Below are positions 63,885 through 64,000 of a stretch of DNA of 64,000 bases, one piece after another. The stretch is from Anniella stebbinsi (taxonomy: Eukaryota; Chordata; Lepidosauria; Squamata; Anniellidae), in assembly GCA_029215795.1 (NCBI GenBank), contig JARDYH010000002.1, positions 16,361,001 through 16,425,000 of the forward strand, written 5' to 3'. Positions within the stretch are counted from its first letter, which is position 1. The number at the start of each line of letters is the position of its first letter. Under the pieces are notes generated by a model. That model was not told where the DNA came from and searched no databases. It saw nothing but the letters and a program-made list of their open reading frames with translations. Made by a program: the position numbers and the translations under genes.

Positions 63885-64000
63885 ACCAGGGGCGGATCAA
63901 CACTGCTGTTTTAAAGCCCTTTAAAGCGCTTTATAACAGTAGTGACAACTGTTTTGGAGTGTGTCCTGGGCCCCAACAGTTGTCACTACTGTTATAAAGC
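63885..64000. mobile_element. PIF/Harbinger-like MITE, family B, cut by window end
   Basis: Begins near ggggcggatcaacactgctg and contains gtgtcctgggccccaacagt then tgtcactactgttataaagc. The right end lies outside the window. Confidence 0.8.

Overview
This window reads as one end of a large vertebrate gene embedded in repeat-rich DNA, most likely from a squamate reptile (lizard or snake). The evidence is a TCF4 gene start together with CR1 and L2 LINE fragments, a MIR-type SINE, many short foldback DNA transposons, and low GC with dense microsatellites. No bacterial-type genes, operons, CRISPR arrays, tRNAs or rRNAs were seen.

The one host gene recognised is TCF4 (E2-2, a class I bHLH transcription factor), on the minus strand. 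Two coding exons are certain. Exon 2 (43,855-43,764) holds the usual start codon and exon 3 (42,068-41,996) follows; together they encode activation domain 1. A probable 5' exon ends at a consensus donor at 44,873 inside a CpG-rich promoter region (about 44.85-45.8 kb). No further TCF4 exon was found from 41,995 down to base 1, so about 42 kb here is the start of the large intron 3. The region above 46 kb is upstream of the gene, or upstream alternative-promoter territory.

Intron 3 (1-41,995) holds CR1 pieces at 2.1 and 15.2 kb, L2 pieces at 20.9-21.2 and 27.7-28.8 kb, a C-terminal LINE fragment at 22.6-23.0 kb and a decayed SGNH-like ORF at 19.4-20.0 kb. It also holds several families of foldback MITEs, short dispersed palindromes, microsatellites, and one CpG-rich promoter-like patch at 26.6-27.1 kb.

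Upstream of TCF4 are three copies of a very CpG-rich MITE of about 355 bp, two of them forming an inverted pair at 47.4-48.4 kb. LINE 3' ends and a MIR follow. Next comes a possible 3.3-kb element (52.1-55.4 kb) carrying a hairpin minisatellite and promoter-like CpG DNA. Last is a nearly full-length but inactivated LINE (57.4-62.6 kb plus 5' UTR, minus strand), with ORF1, an APE-type endonuclease and a reverse transcriptase. A 316-bp MITE has inserted cleanly into its endonuclease domain.

The most useful observations are four: the apparent counterpart of the human CTG18.1 repeat site in TCF4 intron 2 has only two CAG units; exon 1 offers an in-frame 27-codon N-terminal extension; a MITE insertion proves its TA target-site duplication against LINE coding sequence; and the CpG-rich MITE family sits near the TCF4 promoter. 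I found no convincing new multi-gene system.
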